The notes beneath the pieces are model-generated. The model saw nothing but the letters and a program-made list of their open reading frames with translations. It did no database searches and was not told the origin of the DNA. A DNA stretch of 64,000 nt from Sanguibacter hominis ATCC BAA-789 (GTDB lineage: Bacteria; Actinomycetota; Actinomycetes; Actinomycetales; Cellulomonadaceae), in NCBI RefSeq assembly GCF_012396185.1, contig NZ_JAAXOW010000002.1, forward strand, positions 248,001-312,000. Reading direction: 5' to 3'. Below, piece after piece: positions 18,736-28,510 of this stretch (position 1 is its first letter; each line of letters starts with the position of its first letter). A program made the position numbers and the translations under genes.

Positions 18736-20546
18736 TGGAAGCCCAGCAGAACGTCCCCGGGCTCCAGCCGACCCGTCAGACCCTGGGGCGGACGGTCGTC
18801 AAGTGGGTCACGTCGACCGACCACAAGACCATCGGGTACATGTACCTGATCACGTCGTTCATCTTCTTCTGCATCGGGGGCCTCATGGCCCTCGTGATCC
18901 GGGCCGAGCTCTTCGAGCCCGGGATCTCGGTCGTGCAGAGCAAGGAGCAGTACAACCAGCTCTTCACGATGCACGGCACGATCATGCTGCTGCTTTTCGC
19001 CACGCCGCTCTTCGCCGGTTTCGCGAACTTCATCATGCCGCTCCAGATCGGCGCGCCTGACGTCGCGTTCCCGCGACTCAACATGTTCGCGTACTGGATC
19101 TACCTCTTCGGCGGCATCATCGCCGTCTCCGGCTTCTTCACGCGCCAGGGTGCCGCCTCGTTCGGCTGGTTCGCGTACGCGCCGCTGTCCAACGCGACCT
19201 TCAGCCCGGGGCTCGGTGGAGACCTGTGGGTGTTCGGCCTCGCCATGACGGGTTTCGGCACCATCCTCGGTGCGGTCAACTTCATCACCACCGCCATCAC
19301 GATGCGCGCACCGGGCATGACCATGTTCCGCATGCCGATCTTCTCGTGGGCCACGCTCGTCACGAGCATCCTCGTGCTCATGGCGTTCCCGCCGCTCGCG
19401 GCCGCGCTGTTCGGCCTGGGTGCCGACCGCCGCCTCGGCGCGCAGATCTTCAACCCGGAGACGGGCGGCGCCATCCTGTGGCAGCACCTCTTCTGGTTCT
19501 TCGGGCACCCTGAGGTCTACATCATCGCGCTGCCCTTCTTCGGCATCATCACCGAGGTCATCCCGGTCTTCAGCCGCAAGCCGCTGTTCGGCTACAAGGG
19601 CATGGTCTTCGCGATCATCGCGATCGCCGCGCTGTCCGTGACCGTGTGGGCCCACCACATGTACGTCACCGGCGCCGTGCTCCTCCCGTTCTTCTCGCTC
19701 ATGACGATGCTCATCGCCGTGCCGACCGGGGTGAAGTTCTTCAACTGGATCGGCACGATGTGGCGCGGGAAGATCACGTTCGAGACGCCGATGCTCTGGG
19801 CGATGGGCTTCCTCGTGACGTTCCTCTTCGGTGGTCTGACCGGCGTCATCCTCTCGAGCCCGGCCCTCGACTTCCACATCTCTGACACGTACTTCGTCGT
19901 CGCCCACTTCCACTACGTGGTCTTCGGCACCGTCGTGTTCGCGATGTTCTCCGGCTTCTACTTCTGGTGGCCCAAGTTCACCGGTCGCATGCTCAACGAG
20001 AAGCTCGGCAAGATCCACTTCTGGTCGCTGTTCATCGGCTTCCACATGACGTTCCTCGTGCAGCACTGGCTGGGTGTGGCGGGCATGCCGCGTCGTTACC
20101 CGGACTACATGCCGGAGGAGGGCTTCACCTGGATGAACCAGGTCTCCACGATCGGCTCCTTCCTTCTTGCCGCCTCGACGCTCCCGTTCCTCTGGAACGT
20201 GTACGTCACCTGGCGCAAGGCGCCCAAGGTGGCGATCGACGACCCGTGGGGCTTCGGCTCCTCCCTCGAGTGGGCGACGTCCTGCCCGCCGCCGCGCCAC
20301 AACTTCACGTCCCTGCCGCGCATCCGTTCGGAGCGTCCCGCCTTCGACCTCCACCACCCTGAGGTCGCGGCGATGGACCACGTCGAAGGCAGCTCGAACG
20401 TGCTCGACCAGATCTATGCCGACGCGGACCGCCGCGGCGAGAACGGTGACCTCGCCAACAAGATGGCCTCCGGTGAGCAGGAGCCGGAGCAGTCGTCGAT
20501 CAAGGTCATCGACGCCGAGCGCCCCCACGAAGGAGACACGAAGTGA
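18735..20546 (+). CDS. ctaD: Cytochrome c oxidase subunit I
   Basis: This is the catalytic haem-copper subunit of the aa3 terminal oxidase in the membrane. The 603-residue protein has twelve or so membrane spans, the low-spin haem region [20 protein letters not shown], the CuB/active-site motif [14 protein letters not shown] with the cross-linked His-Tyr, WAHHMYVTG, and HFHYVVFG for haem a3 and haem a. A soluble C-terminal extension of about 60 residues (from about 545) follows the last span. It starts at ATG 18735, one base into the ctaC stop, and overlaps ctaF by 4 bases. Confidence 0.97.
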   Translation: MEAQQNVPGLQPTRQTLGRTVVKWVTSTDHKTIGYMYLITSFIFFCIGGLMALVIRAELFEPGISVVQSKEQYNQLFTMHGTIMLLLFATPLFAGFANFIMPLQIGAPDVAFPRLNMFAYWIYLFGGIIAVSGFFTRQGAASFGWFAYAPLSNATFSPGLGGDLWVFGLAMTGFGTILGAVNFITTAITMRAPGMTMFRMPIFSWATLVTSILVLMAFPPLAAALFGLGADRRLGAQIFNPETGGAILWQHLFWFFGHPEVYIIALPFFGIITEVIPVFSRKPLFGYKGMVFAIIAIAALSVTVWAHHMYVTGAVLLPFFSLMTMLIAVPTGVKFFNWIGTMWRGKITFETPMLWAMGFLVTFLFGGLTGVILSSPALDFHISDTYFVVAHFHYVVFGTVVFAMFSGFYFWWPKFTGRMLNEKLGKIHFWSLFIGFHMTFLVQHWLGVAGMPRRYPDYMPEEGFTWMNQVSTIGSFLLAASTLPFLWNVYVTWRKAPKVAIDDPWGFGSSLEWATSCPPPRHNFTSLPRIRSERPAFDLHHPEVAAMDHVEGSSNVLDQIYADADRRGENGDLANKMASGEQEPEQSSIKVIDAERPHEGDTK

Positions 20547-20941
20547 AGATCGAGACCAACCTCTTCTTCTGGCTCGCGCCCTTCTTCCTGGTCGTCACGG
20601 CTGTCTACGCGCTCATGAGCGACTTCGAGCCGGTCGGCTCGGTCTGCCTCCTGCTGCTCGTGGGGCTCTCAGGCATGATCGCGGCCTACCTCCGGGTGAC
20701 CGCGCGTCAGATGGATGCCCGTCCGGAGGACGACCCGCACGGTGAGATCGAGCAGGGTGCCGGCGACCAGGGCATCTTCGCCCCGTGGAGCTGGTGGCCG
20801 CTCGTCCTCGCCTTCGCGGCGAGCATCTGCTTCCTGGGCCTCGCAGTCGGCTGGTGGGTCTTCTACATCGGTGCCGCGGTCAGCGTGATCGCGCTCGTCG
20901 GCTGGGTGTTCGAGTTCTCCCGCGGGCAGCACGCCCACTGA
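20543..20941 (+). CDS. ctaF: Cytochrome c oxidase subunit IV (actinobacterial CtaF)
   Basis: The 132-residue protein has four membrane spans (about 7-27, 31-51, 80-98 and 102-122) separated by an acidic loop ([13 protein letters not shown]). It is the actinobacteria-specific fourth subunit of the aa3 oxidase, found within the bcc-aa3 supercomplex. It begins at GTG 20543, overlapping the ctaD stop by 4 bases, so ctaC-ctaD-ctaF form one operon. A perfect long hairpin follows 15 bases after its stop. Confidence 0.92.
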   Translation: MKIETNLFFWLAPFFLVVTAVYALMSDFEPVGSVCLLLLVGLSGMIAAYLRVTARQMDARPEDDPHGEIEQGAGDQGIFAPWSWWPLVLAFAASICFLGLAVGWWVFYIGAAVSVIALVGWVFEFSRGQHAH

Positions 20942-20956
20942 CGCCACGCACCACGA

Positions 20957-21010
20957 CACGGCGAGAGGGCCGGTACCGACCATGTGGTCGGTACCGGCCC
21001 TCTCGCCGTG
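20957..21010. terminator. Very strong bidirectional terminator
   Basis: The arms 20957-20980 and 20987-21010 pair perfectly over 24 bases around a 6-base loop (CATGTG). It separates the ctaCDF operon from the convergent gene ending at 21029. Confidence 0.9.
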
Positions 21011-21028
21011 CCTGGGAGGAGGGTGCCG

Positions 21029-21229
21029 CTAGGCGCGCTCCAGGCGCACGGTGCCGTCCGGTGCTACGACGCGGCGGTACCCGGACCGGATCTGCTCGGC
21101 GCTCGCCTGCTGAGCGTCTGTGACGGGCCGTCGCGGCTCGACGTAGTTGCCCACCTGTGCGGGCCCGAGGATCTTGGCGAGCTTGTTGGTGATCGCTCGG
21201 CCGCGGGTCACCTTCTCGGCGTCGTGCAT
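21029..21229 (-). CDS. Small hypothetical protein
   Basis: The 66-residue soluble, charged protein runs from MHDAEKVTRGRAITNK to VVAPDGTVRLERA. Two adjacent ATGs occur (21232 and 21229); AGGAG gives better spacing (6-7 bases) to the second, so 21229 is used. No known domain is recognised. It lies alone between the oxidase terminator and the sodA terminator, with an own upstream region of about 85 bases, so it is probably transcribed by itself. Confidence 0.65.
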   Translation of the reverse strand: MHDAEKVTRGRAITNKLAKILGPAQVGNYVEPRRPVTDAQQASAEQIRSGYRRVVAPDGTVRLERA

Positions 21230-21314
21230 CATCTCTCCTGCTTCAGTCGCGCGCACCGGCGCCCGACCAGGTCGGTGGCGCTGGGGAGCGCCCGGGGTCC
21301 TTGCGTCAGATGCA

Positions 21315-21351
21315 CGTGAGGGGACGCCGCGGTAGGCGGCGTCCCCTCACG
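21315..21351 (-). terminator. Terminator of sodA
   Basis: The perfect 16-base arms (21315-21330 and 21336-21351) surround a 5-base loop, 12 bases beyond the sodA stop. Confidence 0.85.
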
Positions 21352-21363
21352 GTGCTGGGTTCG

Positions 21364-21987
21364 TCAGGGGACGAGGAACCCCTCGCCCTGCGTCCGTGCA
21401 CGTGCGAAGCGGGCCGCGACGTCGGACCAGCTCACGATGTTCCAGAACGCCTTGACATAGTCAGCCTTGACGTTGACGTAGTCGAGGTAGAAGGCGTGCT
21501 CCCACATGTCGAGGAGGAGCAGCGGCACGATGCCGATCGGCAGGTTGCCCTGCTGGTCGTAGAGCTGGACGATGATCAGCTTCTTGCCGAGCGTGTCCCA
21601 GGCCAGGATGGACCAGCCGGAGCCCTGGATCCCGACGGCGTTCGCGGCGAAGTGCTTCTTGAACGCGTCGAACGAGCCGAAGAACTCGGTGATTGCTGCG
21701 CCGAGCTCACCGTCAGGCTCGCCACCGCCCTCGGGGGAGAGGTTCTGCCAGAAGATCGAGTGGTTGACGTGCCCGCCGAGGTTGAACGCGAGGTTCTTCT
21801 CGAGCAGGTTCACGGTGCCGAAGGACTCGTTCGCGCGGGCCTCGGCGAGCTGCTCGAGGGCCGTGTTGGCGCCAGCGACGTAGGCCGCGTGGTGCTTCGA
21901 GTGGTGCAGCTCCATGATCCGGCCGGAGATGTGCGGGTCGAGAGCTCCGTAGTCGTAGCCGAGGTCGGGAAGGGTGTAGTCCGCCAT
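21364..21987 (-). CDS. sodA: Superoxide dismutase (Mn/Fe family)
   Basis: The 207-residue protein is the standard Mn/Fe dismutase: N-terminal helical hairpin with ligands in [11 protein letters not shown] and [10 protein letters not shown], and a C-terminal domain with [14 protein letters not shown] (active-site Gln in the position usual for the Mn form) and ligands in [13 protein letters not shown]. It removes superoxide in the cytosol or, in some actinobacteria, outside the cell; no signal peptide is seen. GGAGGAG stands 6 bases before ATG 21987. Its placement between the two respiratory gene clusters makes sense as protection against oxygen radicals. Confidence 0.96.
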   Translation of the reverse strand: MADYTLPDLGYDYGALDPHISGRIMELHHSKHHAAYVAGANTALEQLAEARANESFGTVNLLEKNLAFNLGGHVNHSIFWQNLSPEGGGEPDGELGAAITEFFGSFDAFKKHFAANAVGIQGSGWSILAWDTLGKKLIIVQLYDQQGNLPIGIVPLLLLDMWEHAFYLDYVNVKADYVKAFWNIVSWSDVAARFARARTQGEGFLVP

Positions 21988-22080
21988 GGTCGTCTCCTCC
22001 GTGGTGCTGGGCCCCGGGCTGTCGCGCCGGAGCTGTGGATGGCTGCTCGTCGGCACACGGGCCGCACGAGGGTAAGACAT

Positions 22081-22118
22081 CGGGCCCTGCCTGCCGGCGA
22101 ACCGGAGGGCAGGGCCCG
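22081..22118 (-). terminator. Terminator of the ctaE-qcrCAB operon
   Basis: The 11-base arms 22081-22091 and 22108-22118 are perfectly complementary, and the loop contains a further CCGG self-pair. It lies 29 bases past the qcrB stop. Confidence 0.75.
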
Positions 22119-22146
22119 GGGTCATAGGTTCAACACAACCGCGTGA

Positions 22147-23829
22147 TCAGTGATTCCGCACGTCCGTCTCAGGACCGTTCTCGATCAGCGGACGCTCGTC
22201 GGAGCCGGGCAGCGCGTCGTGCTCGCCGTGCGAGTGGGCCGCGGCCAGCTCGGCCGGGGTGACCGGCTCGACGCGGTCCTCGTAGAAGAACCGGGAGAGT
22301 CGCTGCCACCGCTTGTCGGCCGCGTAGCCCTTGCGGCGGACACCACGAGAGTCCTCGGCCGGCTCGATCTCGAGCGGGCGGTAGACGTGGTGGCCGACGC
22401 GCAGCCAGCGCTCCTGCTCGTCGAGCGGGGTGTGCACCTCGACGTACTCGCCGTTGTCGAAACGGACGATGCGACCGGACTCGTGACCGTGGAGCACGAG
22501 CTCGCGGTCCTTGCGCTGCAGGCTCAGGCAGATGCGCTTCGTGATCCAGAAGCCGAGCACGGGGCCGGCGAAGAACAGGACGCGGAACGTCCAGGTGATC
22601 GTGTTGATCGACATGTGGAAGTGCGTCGCGATCAGGTCGTTCGACCCTGCGAGCACGAGGATCACGAACGCGGTCAGCAGCGCCACCCCGAGGCCGGTGC
22701 GGACCGGAACGTTGCGCGGACGGTCGAGCACGTGGTGCTCGCCCTTGCCGCCCGAGACGCGCGCCTCGATGAACGGGTACAGCGCAAGAGCCGTGAACAG
22801 GATGCCGGGGATCACGACACCCGGGACGAGGATGTTGATCGGGATCGTGAACCCACCCACGACCCACTCCCAGCCGGGCATGAGGCGCAGCGCGCCCTCG
22901 AGGAAGAGCATGTACCAGTCAGGCTGGGCGCCGGCGGACACGGGCGACGGGTCGTACGGACCGTAGTTCCACACGTTGTTGATCGCGAGCGTCGAGCCCA
23001 TGAGAGCGAGCACGCCGAACACGACGAAGAAGAAGCCACCAGCCTTGGCGACGTACACGGGGAACAGCGGGAAGCCGACCACGTTCTTGTCGCTGCGGCC
23101 GCCACCCGGGTACTGCGTGTGCTTGTGCACGACGACCATGAGCAGGTGCAGACCGACGAACGCGAGGATCAGCGCGGGGATCAGCAGGATGTGCACCGTG
23201 AAGAGCCGCGGGATGATGTGCTCGCCCGGGAACTCCCCACCGAAGAGGATGTACGACGCATAGGCGCCGATGATCGGGATCGACTTCGCCACGCCGTCGG
23301 CGATGCGCAGACCGTTGCCGGAGAGCACGTCGTCGGGGAGCGAGTAGCCGGAGAAGCCAGCGAGCAGGCCGAGGATCATGAGCGTGAAGCCGACGACCCA
23401 GTTGAGCTCGCGGGGCTTGCGGAACGCACCCGTGAAGAAGACGCGCATCATGTGCGTGACGATCGACGCCATGAAGAGCAGCGCGGCCCAGTGGTGGATC
23501 TGGCGCATCAGCAGGCCGCCGCGCACCTCGAACGAGAGGTGCAGCGTCGACGCGAAGGCCTCGGACATCTCGACGCCCTGCATGGCGACGGGCAGCGAGT
23601 CCTCGGGGTACGTGATGAGCCCCATGGACGGCACGAAGAACATCGTGAGGAAGCCGCCGCTGATGAGGAGCACGACGAACGAGTAGAGCGCGATCTCGCC
23701 GAGCAGGAACGACCAGTGGTCAGGGAAGACCTTGCGGGCGAACTCCTTGACGGCGTTGCCGACGCCGGTGCGCTGGTCGAGGTAGTCGACGGCACCGCCG
23801 AGCTTGGTCTCGGGTGCAGTGGTGGTCAT
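22147..23829 (-). CDS. qcrB: Cytochrome bc1 complex cytochrome b subunit
   Basis: The 560-residue subunit holds the two b haems and both quinone sites of the bcc complex. Visible are the paired haem histidines in HLSFEVRGGLLMRQIHHWAA region and AFVGLHLLMVVVHKH, the GYSLPDDVLSG Qo-site region and the PEWY-equivalent QPDWYMLFLEGALR. An extended, polar C-terminus of about 150 residues, typical of actinobacteria, ends the protein. It starts at ATG 23829, overlapping the qcrA stop by 4 bases. QcrB is the known target of bcc inhibitors in mycobacteria. Confidence 0.96.
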   Translation of the reverse strand: MTTTAPETKLGGAVDYLDQRTGVGNAVKEFARKVFPDHWSFLLGEIALYSFVVLLISGGFLTMFFVPSMGLITYPEDSLPVAMQGVEMSEAFASTLHLSFEVRGGLLMRQIHHWAALLFMASIVTHMMRVFFTGAFRKPRELNWVVGFTLMILGLLAGFSGYSLPDDVLSGNGLRIADGVAKSIPIIGAYASYILFGGEFPGEHIIPRLFTVHILLIPALILAFVGLHLLMVVVHKHTQYPGGGRSDKNVVGFPLFPVYVAKAGGFFFVVFGVLALMGSTLAINNVWNYGPYDPSPVSAGAQPDWYMLFLEGALRLMPGWEWVVGGFTIPINILVPGVVIPGILFTALALYPFIEARVSGGKGEHHVLDRPRNVPVRTGLGVALLTAFVILVLAGSNDLIATHFHMSINTITWTFRVLFFAGPVLGFWITKRICLSLQRKDRELVLHGHESGRIVRFDNGEYVEVHTPLDEQERWLRVGHHVYRPLEIEPAEDSRGVRRKGYAADKRWQRLSRFFYEDRVEPVTPAELAAAHSHGEHDALPGSDERPLIENGPETDVRNH

Positions 23830-24851
23830 CGCAGACGCTCCCAGTAGCTCGGGCCGATGGGCTCGGCGAAGTCGTCCTGGGCGATCAGGTAGCCCTCGTC
23901 GTCGACGGTGATCGGCAGCTGGGGGAGCGGCCGGTTCGCCGGGCCGAACACGACCTTGGCGCCGTCGGCGACGTCGAACGTCGACTGGTGGCAGGGGCAG
24001 AGCAGGTGGTGCGTCTGCTGCTCGTAGAGCGCCACCGGGCAGCCCACGTGGGTGCAGATCTTCGAGTACGCGACGATGCCGTTGTAGGCCCAGCTCTCGC
24101 GGCCCGGGACGTGCTTGAGGTCGCGCTCGTCGAGACGGACCAGGAGGACGACGGCCTTCGCCTTCTCCTCCATCCAGTGCTCGTGGTCGCGCAGTCCGTC
24201 AGGGATGACGTGGAAGACGGAGCCGATCGTCACGTCGGACGCCTTGATCGGGTCGCCCGACGGGTCCTTGGCGAGACGGGTGCCCTTGCGCCAGATCGTG
24301 TGCTTGAACTTGGAGATCTTCCAGTCGCCGCCGACGGAGCCGATGAGCGGCACCGCGATCGTCAGCGGGAAGAGCGCGACGGCCGAGAGGACGGCGCCCT
24401 TGAGCACGCCGCGGCGGCCGATGCCGGAGTCCTTGGCGCCGTCCGCCAGCGCCTGGATCGCGTCACGACGGGTCTCGCTGTCGCTCGCGATGGGCTTGCG
24501 CTTCTCGGCGACCTCGTGGTCAGACATGAGGGTCTTGGCCCAGTGGACTGCCGCGAGGCCGATGCCGAGCAGGGAGATCGCGAGGCACAGCCCGAACGCG
24601 AGGTTGGCGTTCCGGACGGACGCCGTCGTCTCCCCGGGCGTGATCACGAAGTACGCGACCAGGCTGCCGATGGTGCCGAGGACCGAGAGGGCGAAGAGGA
24701 CGACGACCTGGCGCTCCGCGCGCTTGTCGGCCTTCGGGTCGAGGTCGGCCTGACGGTACTTGTGCTCGGGCAGCCCCGGGTCCTCGAAGGTCTCGGGGAC
24801 GCTCGAGGCGCTCTGCGCCGTGAGGTCGCGGGAGTTGTCGTGCGTGCTCAC
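23826..24851 (-). CDS. qcrA: Cytochrome bc1 complex Rieske iron-sulfur subunit
   Basis: The 341-residue protein has an acidic N-terminus and three membrane spans at about 55-75, 88-108 and 150-170 (the actinobacterial form has three, not one). Its C-terminal Rieske domain has both cluster motifs, CTHVGC and CPCHQSTFD, joined by the disulfide-type loop. It takes one electron from quinol and passes it to QcrC. It starts at GTG 24851 and overlaps both neighbours (qcrC stop, qcrB start) by 4 bases, so it is tightly coupled in the operon. Confidence 0.95.
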   Translation of the reverse strand: MSTHDNSRDLTAQSASSVPETFEDPGLPEHKYRQADLDPKADKRAERQVVVLFALSVLGTIGSLVAYFVITPGETTASVRNANLAFGLCLAISLLGIGLAAVHWAKTLMSDHEVAEKRKPIASDSETRRDAIQALADGAKDSGIGRRGVLKGAVLSAVALFPLTIAVPLIGSVGGDWKISKFKHTIWRKGTRLAKDPSGDPIKASDVTIGSVFHVIPDGLRDHEHWMEEKAKAVVLLVRLDERDLKHVPGRESWAYNGIVAYSKICTHVGCPVALYEQQTHHLLCPCHQSTFDVADGAKVVFGPANRPLPQLPITVDDEGYLIAQDDFAEPIGPSYWERLR

Positions 24852-25630
24852 GAGGACTTCGCTCCGATCCAGACTGCGGCTCCGATCAGGAGGCCCATGC
24901 CGATGACGAACACCCAGAGGCCCTCGGACACCGGTCCGAGAGAGCCGAGGGTCAGGCCGCCGGCAGAACCCTCACGCTGCTCCACCAGGAACGAGATGAC
25001 GTCACGCTTCTCCTCGGGGGAGAGGTTCGCGTCGTTGAAGACGGGCATCGACTGCGGGCCCGTGAGCATCGCCTGGTAGAGGTTGGTGGGCGTGGTGTCC
25101 CACAGCGCCGGAGCGAACTTTCCCTCCGAGAGCGCACCACCCGCGCCGACGGCGTTGTGGCACATCGCGCAGTTGGTGCGGAACAGGGCCGCGCCGTTCG
25201 CCGAGCTGCCGAGGGCCGGATCCACCATCTCGGCGGTCGGAACCGTGGGGCCGGCGCCGAGCGTCGCGACGTAGGCCGCGAGCTGGTCTACCTGCTCGTC
25301 CGTGAACTGGCCGGGCTTGATGGGGGCCTGCGGCCCGCTCATCTGCATCGGCATGCGGCCGGTGCTGACCTGGAAGTTGACCGACGCCGCGCCGACGCCG
25401 ACGAGCGACGGGCCGTCCTCGGTGCCTCCGGCGCTGGGACCGTGGCAGGTGGCGCAGTTGGCCTGGAAGAGCTGCTTGCCCTTCTCGACGTCAGCCACGC
25501 TCGCAGAGTTATCTGCCTGCGCGGTGCTCGGGGCGACGGCAGCGTAGATGCCACCGGTGGCCAGCAGCGCCAGCAGCAGCAGCACGACCGGCGCGAACCG
25601 GTGGTGGCGGCGGGCGGCGAGTGCCTTCAC
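24848..25630 (-). CDS. qcrC: Di-haem cytochrome c subunit of the bcc complex
   Basis: The 260-residue protein begins with a signal anchor (RFAPVVLLLLALLATGG). Two c-type haem domains follow, each with a CXXCH: Cys59/Cys62/His63 (NCATCHG) and Cys154/Cys157/His158 (NCAMCHN). A C-terminal membrane anchor lies at about 235-257. In actinobacteria this di-haem subunit replaces soluble cytochrome c and feeds CtaC directly. The GTG at 25630 is the start, with AGGA about 8 bases before it. The longer open frame upstream overlaps ctaE and is not used. Confidence 0.95.
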   Translation of the reverse strand: MKALAARRHHRFAPVVLLLLALLATGGIYAAVAPSTAQADNSASVADVEKGKQLFQANCATCHGPSAGGTEDGPSLVGVGAASVNFQVSTGRMPMQMSGPQAPIKPGQFTDEQVDQLAAYVATLGAGPTVPTAEMVDPALGSSANGAALFRTNCAMCHNAVGAGGALSEGKFAPALWDTTPTNLYQAMLTGPQSMPVFNDANLSPEEKRDVISFLVEQREGSAGGLTLGSLGPVSEGLWVFVIGMGLLIGAAVWIGAKSS

Positions 25631-25677
25631 GGAATGATCCTCGTCTCGCAGTGGGTGGGGAAGGGGAGGAGCAGGCG

Positions 25678-26337
25678 TCAGCGAAGCCCGTAGATGACCA
25701 GGAACAGGCCGATCCAGACGACGTCGACGAAGTGCCAGTAGTACGAGGTGACGATCGCCGTCGTGGCCTCGTGGTGACCGAACTTCTTCGCGGAGAAGGA
25801 GCGGCCGAGCACGAAGAGGAACGCGATGAGGCCGCCGACGACGTGAAGGCCGTGGAAACCGGTCGCGAGGAAGAAGACCGACCCGTAGGCCGTGGAGGAG
25901 ATCGTCACGCCGTGCTGGACGAGCTCGGCGTACTCGAAGACCTGGCCGGCGACGAAGATCGAGCCGAGGATGAAGGTCAGGACGAACCACTCGTTCATGC
26001 CCCAGCGGGTGATCTGGAACAGGCGACCGCTGCGCTCGGGCTGGAACCGCTCGGCGGCGATGACGCCGAACTGGCACGTCACGGACGACAGCACCAGGAC
26101 GGTCGTGTTCGCGATCGCGAACGGGATCGCCAGGTGGGCGGAGTTCTCCGCCCACTCCTGGGCGGGCATGACCGATCGGTGCGTGAAGTACATCGCGAAC
26201 AGGCCGGCGAAGAACATGAGCTCGCTCGCGAGCCACACGATCGTCCCCACCGAGACCGGGTTCGGTCGGTTCACCGCGGCGTGAGCCGTGGGCGTCGGGG
26301 TGCTGGAGGCAGCGGTTGCAGTCGTCACGGCAGCCAT
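25678..26337 (-). CDS. ctaE: Cytochrome c oxidase subunit III
   Basis: The 219-residue protein has five predicted spans and the subunit III signatures [35 protein letters not shown] and [15 protein letters not shown]. It completes the aa3 oxidase encoded by ctaCDF but sits at the head of the qcrCAB operon, as in other actinobacteria. ATG 26337 is chosen; an in-frame TTG at 26349 is possible, and neither has a strong ribosome site. About 290 bases separate it from the divergent gene at 26631, which leaves room for promoters in both directions. Confidence 0.95.
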   Translation of the reverse strand: MAAVTTATAASSTPTPTAHAAVNRPNPVSVGTIVWLASELMFFAGLFAMYFTHRSVMPAQEWAENSAHLAIPFAIANTTVLVLSSVTCQFGVIAAERFQPERSGRLFQITRWGMNEWFVLTFILGSIFVAGQVFEYAELVQHGVTISSTAYGSVFFLATGFHGLHVVGGLIAFLFVLGRSFSAKKFGHHEATTAIVTSYYWHFVDVVWIGLFLVIYGLR

Positions 26338-26630
26338 TATTGCCGACAACGAGGCAGGTTGGGGCCATTGGACCTAGGAGATCCGCTCGGACGTGGCCCA
26401 CAATGGGCGCGGAGGCGTCTAGCAACCCGCGAAACCATGCGGAATCCGCGAGATTCCGGCGATTTTGGTGACGAAGCAACGAATAGTGTCAGCCTGTCTC
26501 CATCGGGGTGTCACGGGGCCCGAACGGGCTTCCCGACGTGTCAAGATGCTGACAGGAGAGTCCTCCTGCGACCGATCCGCGAGCCCGTCCGGGTCGCGCG
26601 GTGCCCGACCGATCTGCAAAGGCGATGACG

Positions 26631-27059
26631 ATGTCGACCCAGGACCAGACGTCCACGAGCGTTCCGAGCGACCGCGCCCCGCGCATCCTCCTGCACAGCG
26701 ACGACCTGACGATCCGCGAGCAGGTGCGTCTCGCGGTCGGGCCGCGTCTGCGCTCGGGCGCACCGGCGATCGAGTGGACCGAGGTCGCGACCGCGGACGC
26801 GATCCTGGACCGCCAGGACCTGGGCGCGTTCGACCTGGTTATCCTCGACGGCGAGGCCGACAAGGTCGGCGGCATGGGACTGTGCCGCCAGCTCAAGAAC
26901 GAGGTCTACGCGTGCCCGCCCGTCGTGGTGCTGCTCGGTCGGCCCCACGACAGCTGGTTGGCGTCGTGGTCCCTCGCCGACGGCACCGTGTCGCGACCTC
27001 TCGACCCGATCACCGTGCAGCGTGTCGTCGCCGAACAGCTTGGCGCCACCGCGGCCTGA
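26631..27059 (+). CDS. Response-regulator-like receiver protein
   Basis: The 142-residue protein has the alternating strand/helix pattern of a CheY-like receiver domain (RILLHSDDLTIREQVRLAV, FDLVILDGEADKVGGMGL, PPVVVLLGRPHDSWLASW). The usual acidic pocket and phospho-Asp region read HSDD and LDGE, so phosphorylation is possible but not assured. There is no DNA-binding output domain. The ATG at 26631 has AAAGG 8 bases upstream and is preferred over the ATG at 26625. It lies just before trpD and divergent to ctaE, the place where related actinobacteria keep a similar gene. Confidence 0.7.
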   Translation: MSTQDQTSTSVPSDRAPRILLHSDDLTIREQVRLAVGPRLRSGAPAIEWTEVATADAILDRQDLGAFDLVILDGEADKVGGMGLCRQLKNEVYACPPVVVLLGRPHDSWLASWSLADGTVSRPLDPITVQRVVAEQLGATAA

Positions 27060-27074
27060 CGTTAGGAAACGCTC

Positions 27075-28121
27075 GTGGACATGTCCTGGCCCGACCTTCT
27101 CAGCATCGTGGTCTCGGGCGAGGACCTGAGCCGCGAGCAGGCCGCCTGGGCCATGGATCGCGTGATGGACGGCGACGTGTCCCCGGTCCGGCTCGCGAGC
27201 CTCCTGGTCGCGCTGCGGACGAAGGGCGAGAGCACGCAGGAGCTCGTGGGCCTCGCGGAGTCGATGGTCGGGCACGCGGTACCGCTCGACGTCGACGCGT
27301 CGCGCGCCGTCGACATCGTCGGCACGGGCGGTGACCGCGCGTTCACGGTGAACATCTCGACGATGGCGTCGATCGTGATCGCCGGCACGGGGCTGCGGGT
27401 CGTCAAGCACGGCAACCGTGCGTCGAGCTCGGCCTCGGGCTCGGCGGACGTCTTGGAGGCGCTCGGTGTGCGGCTCGACCATGCTCCCGAGCGGGTCGCG
27501 GAGATCTTCACCGAGGCGGGCATCACGTTCTGCTTCGCGCCGACCTTCCACCCAGCGATGCGGCACGCGGCGATCGCGCGGCGCGAGATGGGGATCGGCA
27601 CGGCGTTCAACTTCCTGGGACCGCTGACGAACCCTGCGAGCCCCCACGCGACCGCGGTCGGCTGCGCCGACCTGCGGATGGCGCCGCTCATGGCGGGCGT
27701 CTTCGCGGCGCGCGGCACGTCGGCGCTCGTGTTCCGTGGCGACGACGGTCTCGACGAGCTCGCAGCGACGGGGACCGCGCGGGTGTGGGAGGTGCGCGCC
27801 GGCGACGTCGTCGAGAGCGAGCTCGACCCGGCATCCGACCTGGGCCTCGCGCGGATCACGGTCGAGGATCTGCGTGGCGGCGACGCCGTGCACAACGCTG
27901 GCGTGGCACGCGCCGTGCTCGCGGGCGAGGCTGGCCCGGTCCGCGAGACGGTCCTGCTGAACGCGGCAGCTGCGGTCGTCGCTGATGGGAGCCTGCCCGG
28001 GACCAGCGAGGGCTCGCTCGCGACGCGGCTGGCGGCGGCGTACGCCCACGCTGAGGCTGCTCTCGACTCCGGGGCGGCGAACGAGGTCCTCGACCGCTGG
28101 TCGAGCGCGAGCGCCCGCTGA
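27075..28121 (+). CDS. trpD: Anthranilate phosphoribosyltransferase
   Basis: This enzyme joins anthranilate to PRPP in tryptophan synthesis. The 348-residue protein has the TrpD signatures [18 protein letters not shown] (PRPP loop) and [21 protein letters not shown], and [18 protein letters not shown] for anthranilate binding. GTG 27075 is used, with AGGA 7 bases upstream; an ATG two codons later is an alternative. No other trp gene lies in the window, so trpD is split from the rest of the pathway as in mycobacteria. Confidence 0.95.
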   Translation: MDMSWPDLLSIVVSGEDLSREQAAWAMDRVMDGDVSPVRLASLLVALRTKGESTQELVGLAESMVGHAVPLDVDASRAVDIVGTGGDRAFTVNISTMASIVIAGTGLRVVKHGNRASSSASGSADVLEALGVRLDHAPERVAEIFTEAGITFCFAPTFHPAMRHAAIARREMGIGTAFNFLGPLTNPASPHATAVGCADLRMAPLMAGVFAARGTSALVFRGDDGLDELAATGTARVWEVRAGDVVESELDPASDLGLARITVEDLRGGDAVHNAGVARAVLAGEAGPVRETVLLNAAAAVVADGSLPGTSEGSLATRLAAAYAHAEAALDSGAANEVLDRWSSASAR

Positions 28122-28228
28122 AGCGAGACGCGCCGCGGGGCGTGAACGCGCCTCCTCGCGGCGGAGGCCGCACGCGCTGAGGTGCGCTCCCCGCGACGAT
28201 GGCTTGGCGAGAGGCGTCCTCGGGGCGG

Positions 28229-28510
28229 TCAGTCGCCGAGCCCGAGGTCGAACGCGTGGTCGAGGTCGTCGGCCGAGTAGGTGCGGAACGCAAGGTTGGT
28301 CAGCGTGCGGGTGATCCCGGGGATCTTGTTGACGCCGTCGGCGATGACCTCCGCGAGCTCGTCGTGGTTGCGCACGCGCACGATCGCGATGAGGTCGGTG
28401 TCACCGGTGACCGAGTAGACCTCGCTGACGCCGTCGATCGCCGTGACGGCCGCCGCGACCTCAGGGATCTGTGCGGGGATGGCGTCGATCATGACGAACG
28501 CGGTGATCAT
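28229..28510 (-). CDS. Stand-alone Lrp/AsnC ligand-binding (RAM) domain protein
   Basis: The 93-residue protein is a single alpha/beta RAM domain without the helix-turn-helix of Lrp: FVMIDAIPAQIPEVAAA, VSEVYSVTGDTDLIAIVRV and PGITRTLTNLAFRTYS. Such stand-alone domains usually form rings that sense amino acids; here the ligand is unknown. Its ATG overlaps the stop of the exonuclease gene (ATGA), so it is co-translated with it. It faces trpD, which invites but does not prove a link to tryptophan sensing. Confidence 0.85.
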   Translation of the reverse strand: MITAFVMIDAIPAQIPEVAAAVTAIDGVSEVYSVTGDTDLIAIVRVRNHDELAEVIADGVNKIPGITRTLTNLAFRTYSADDLDHAFDLGLGD

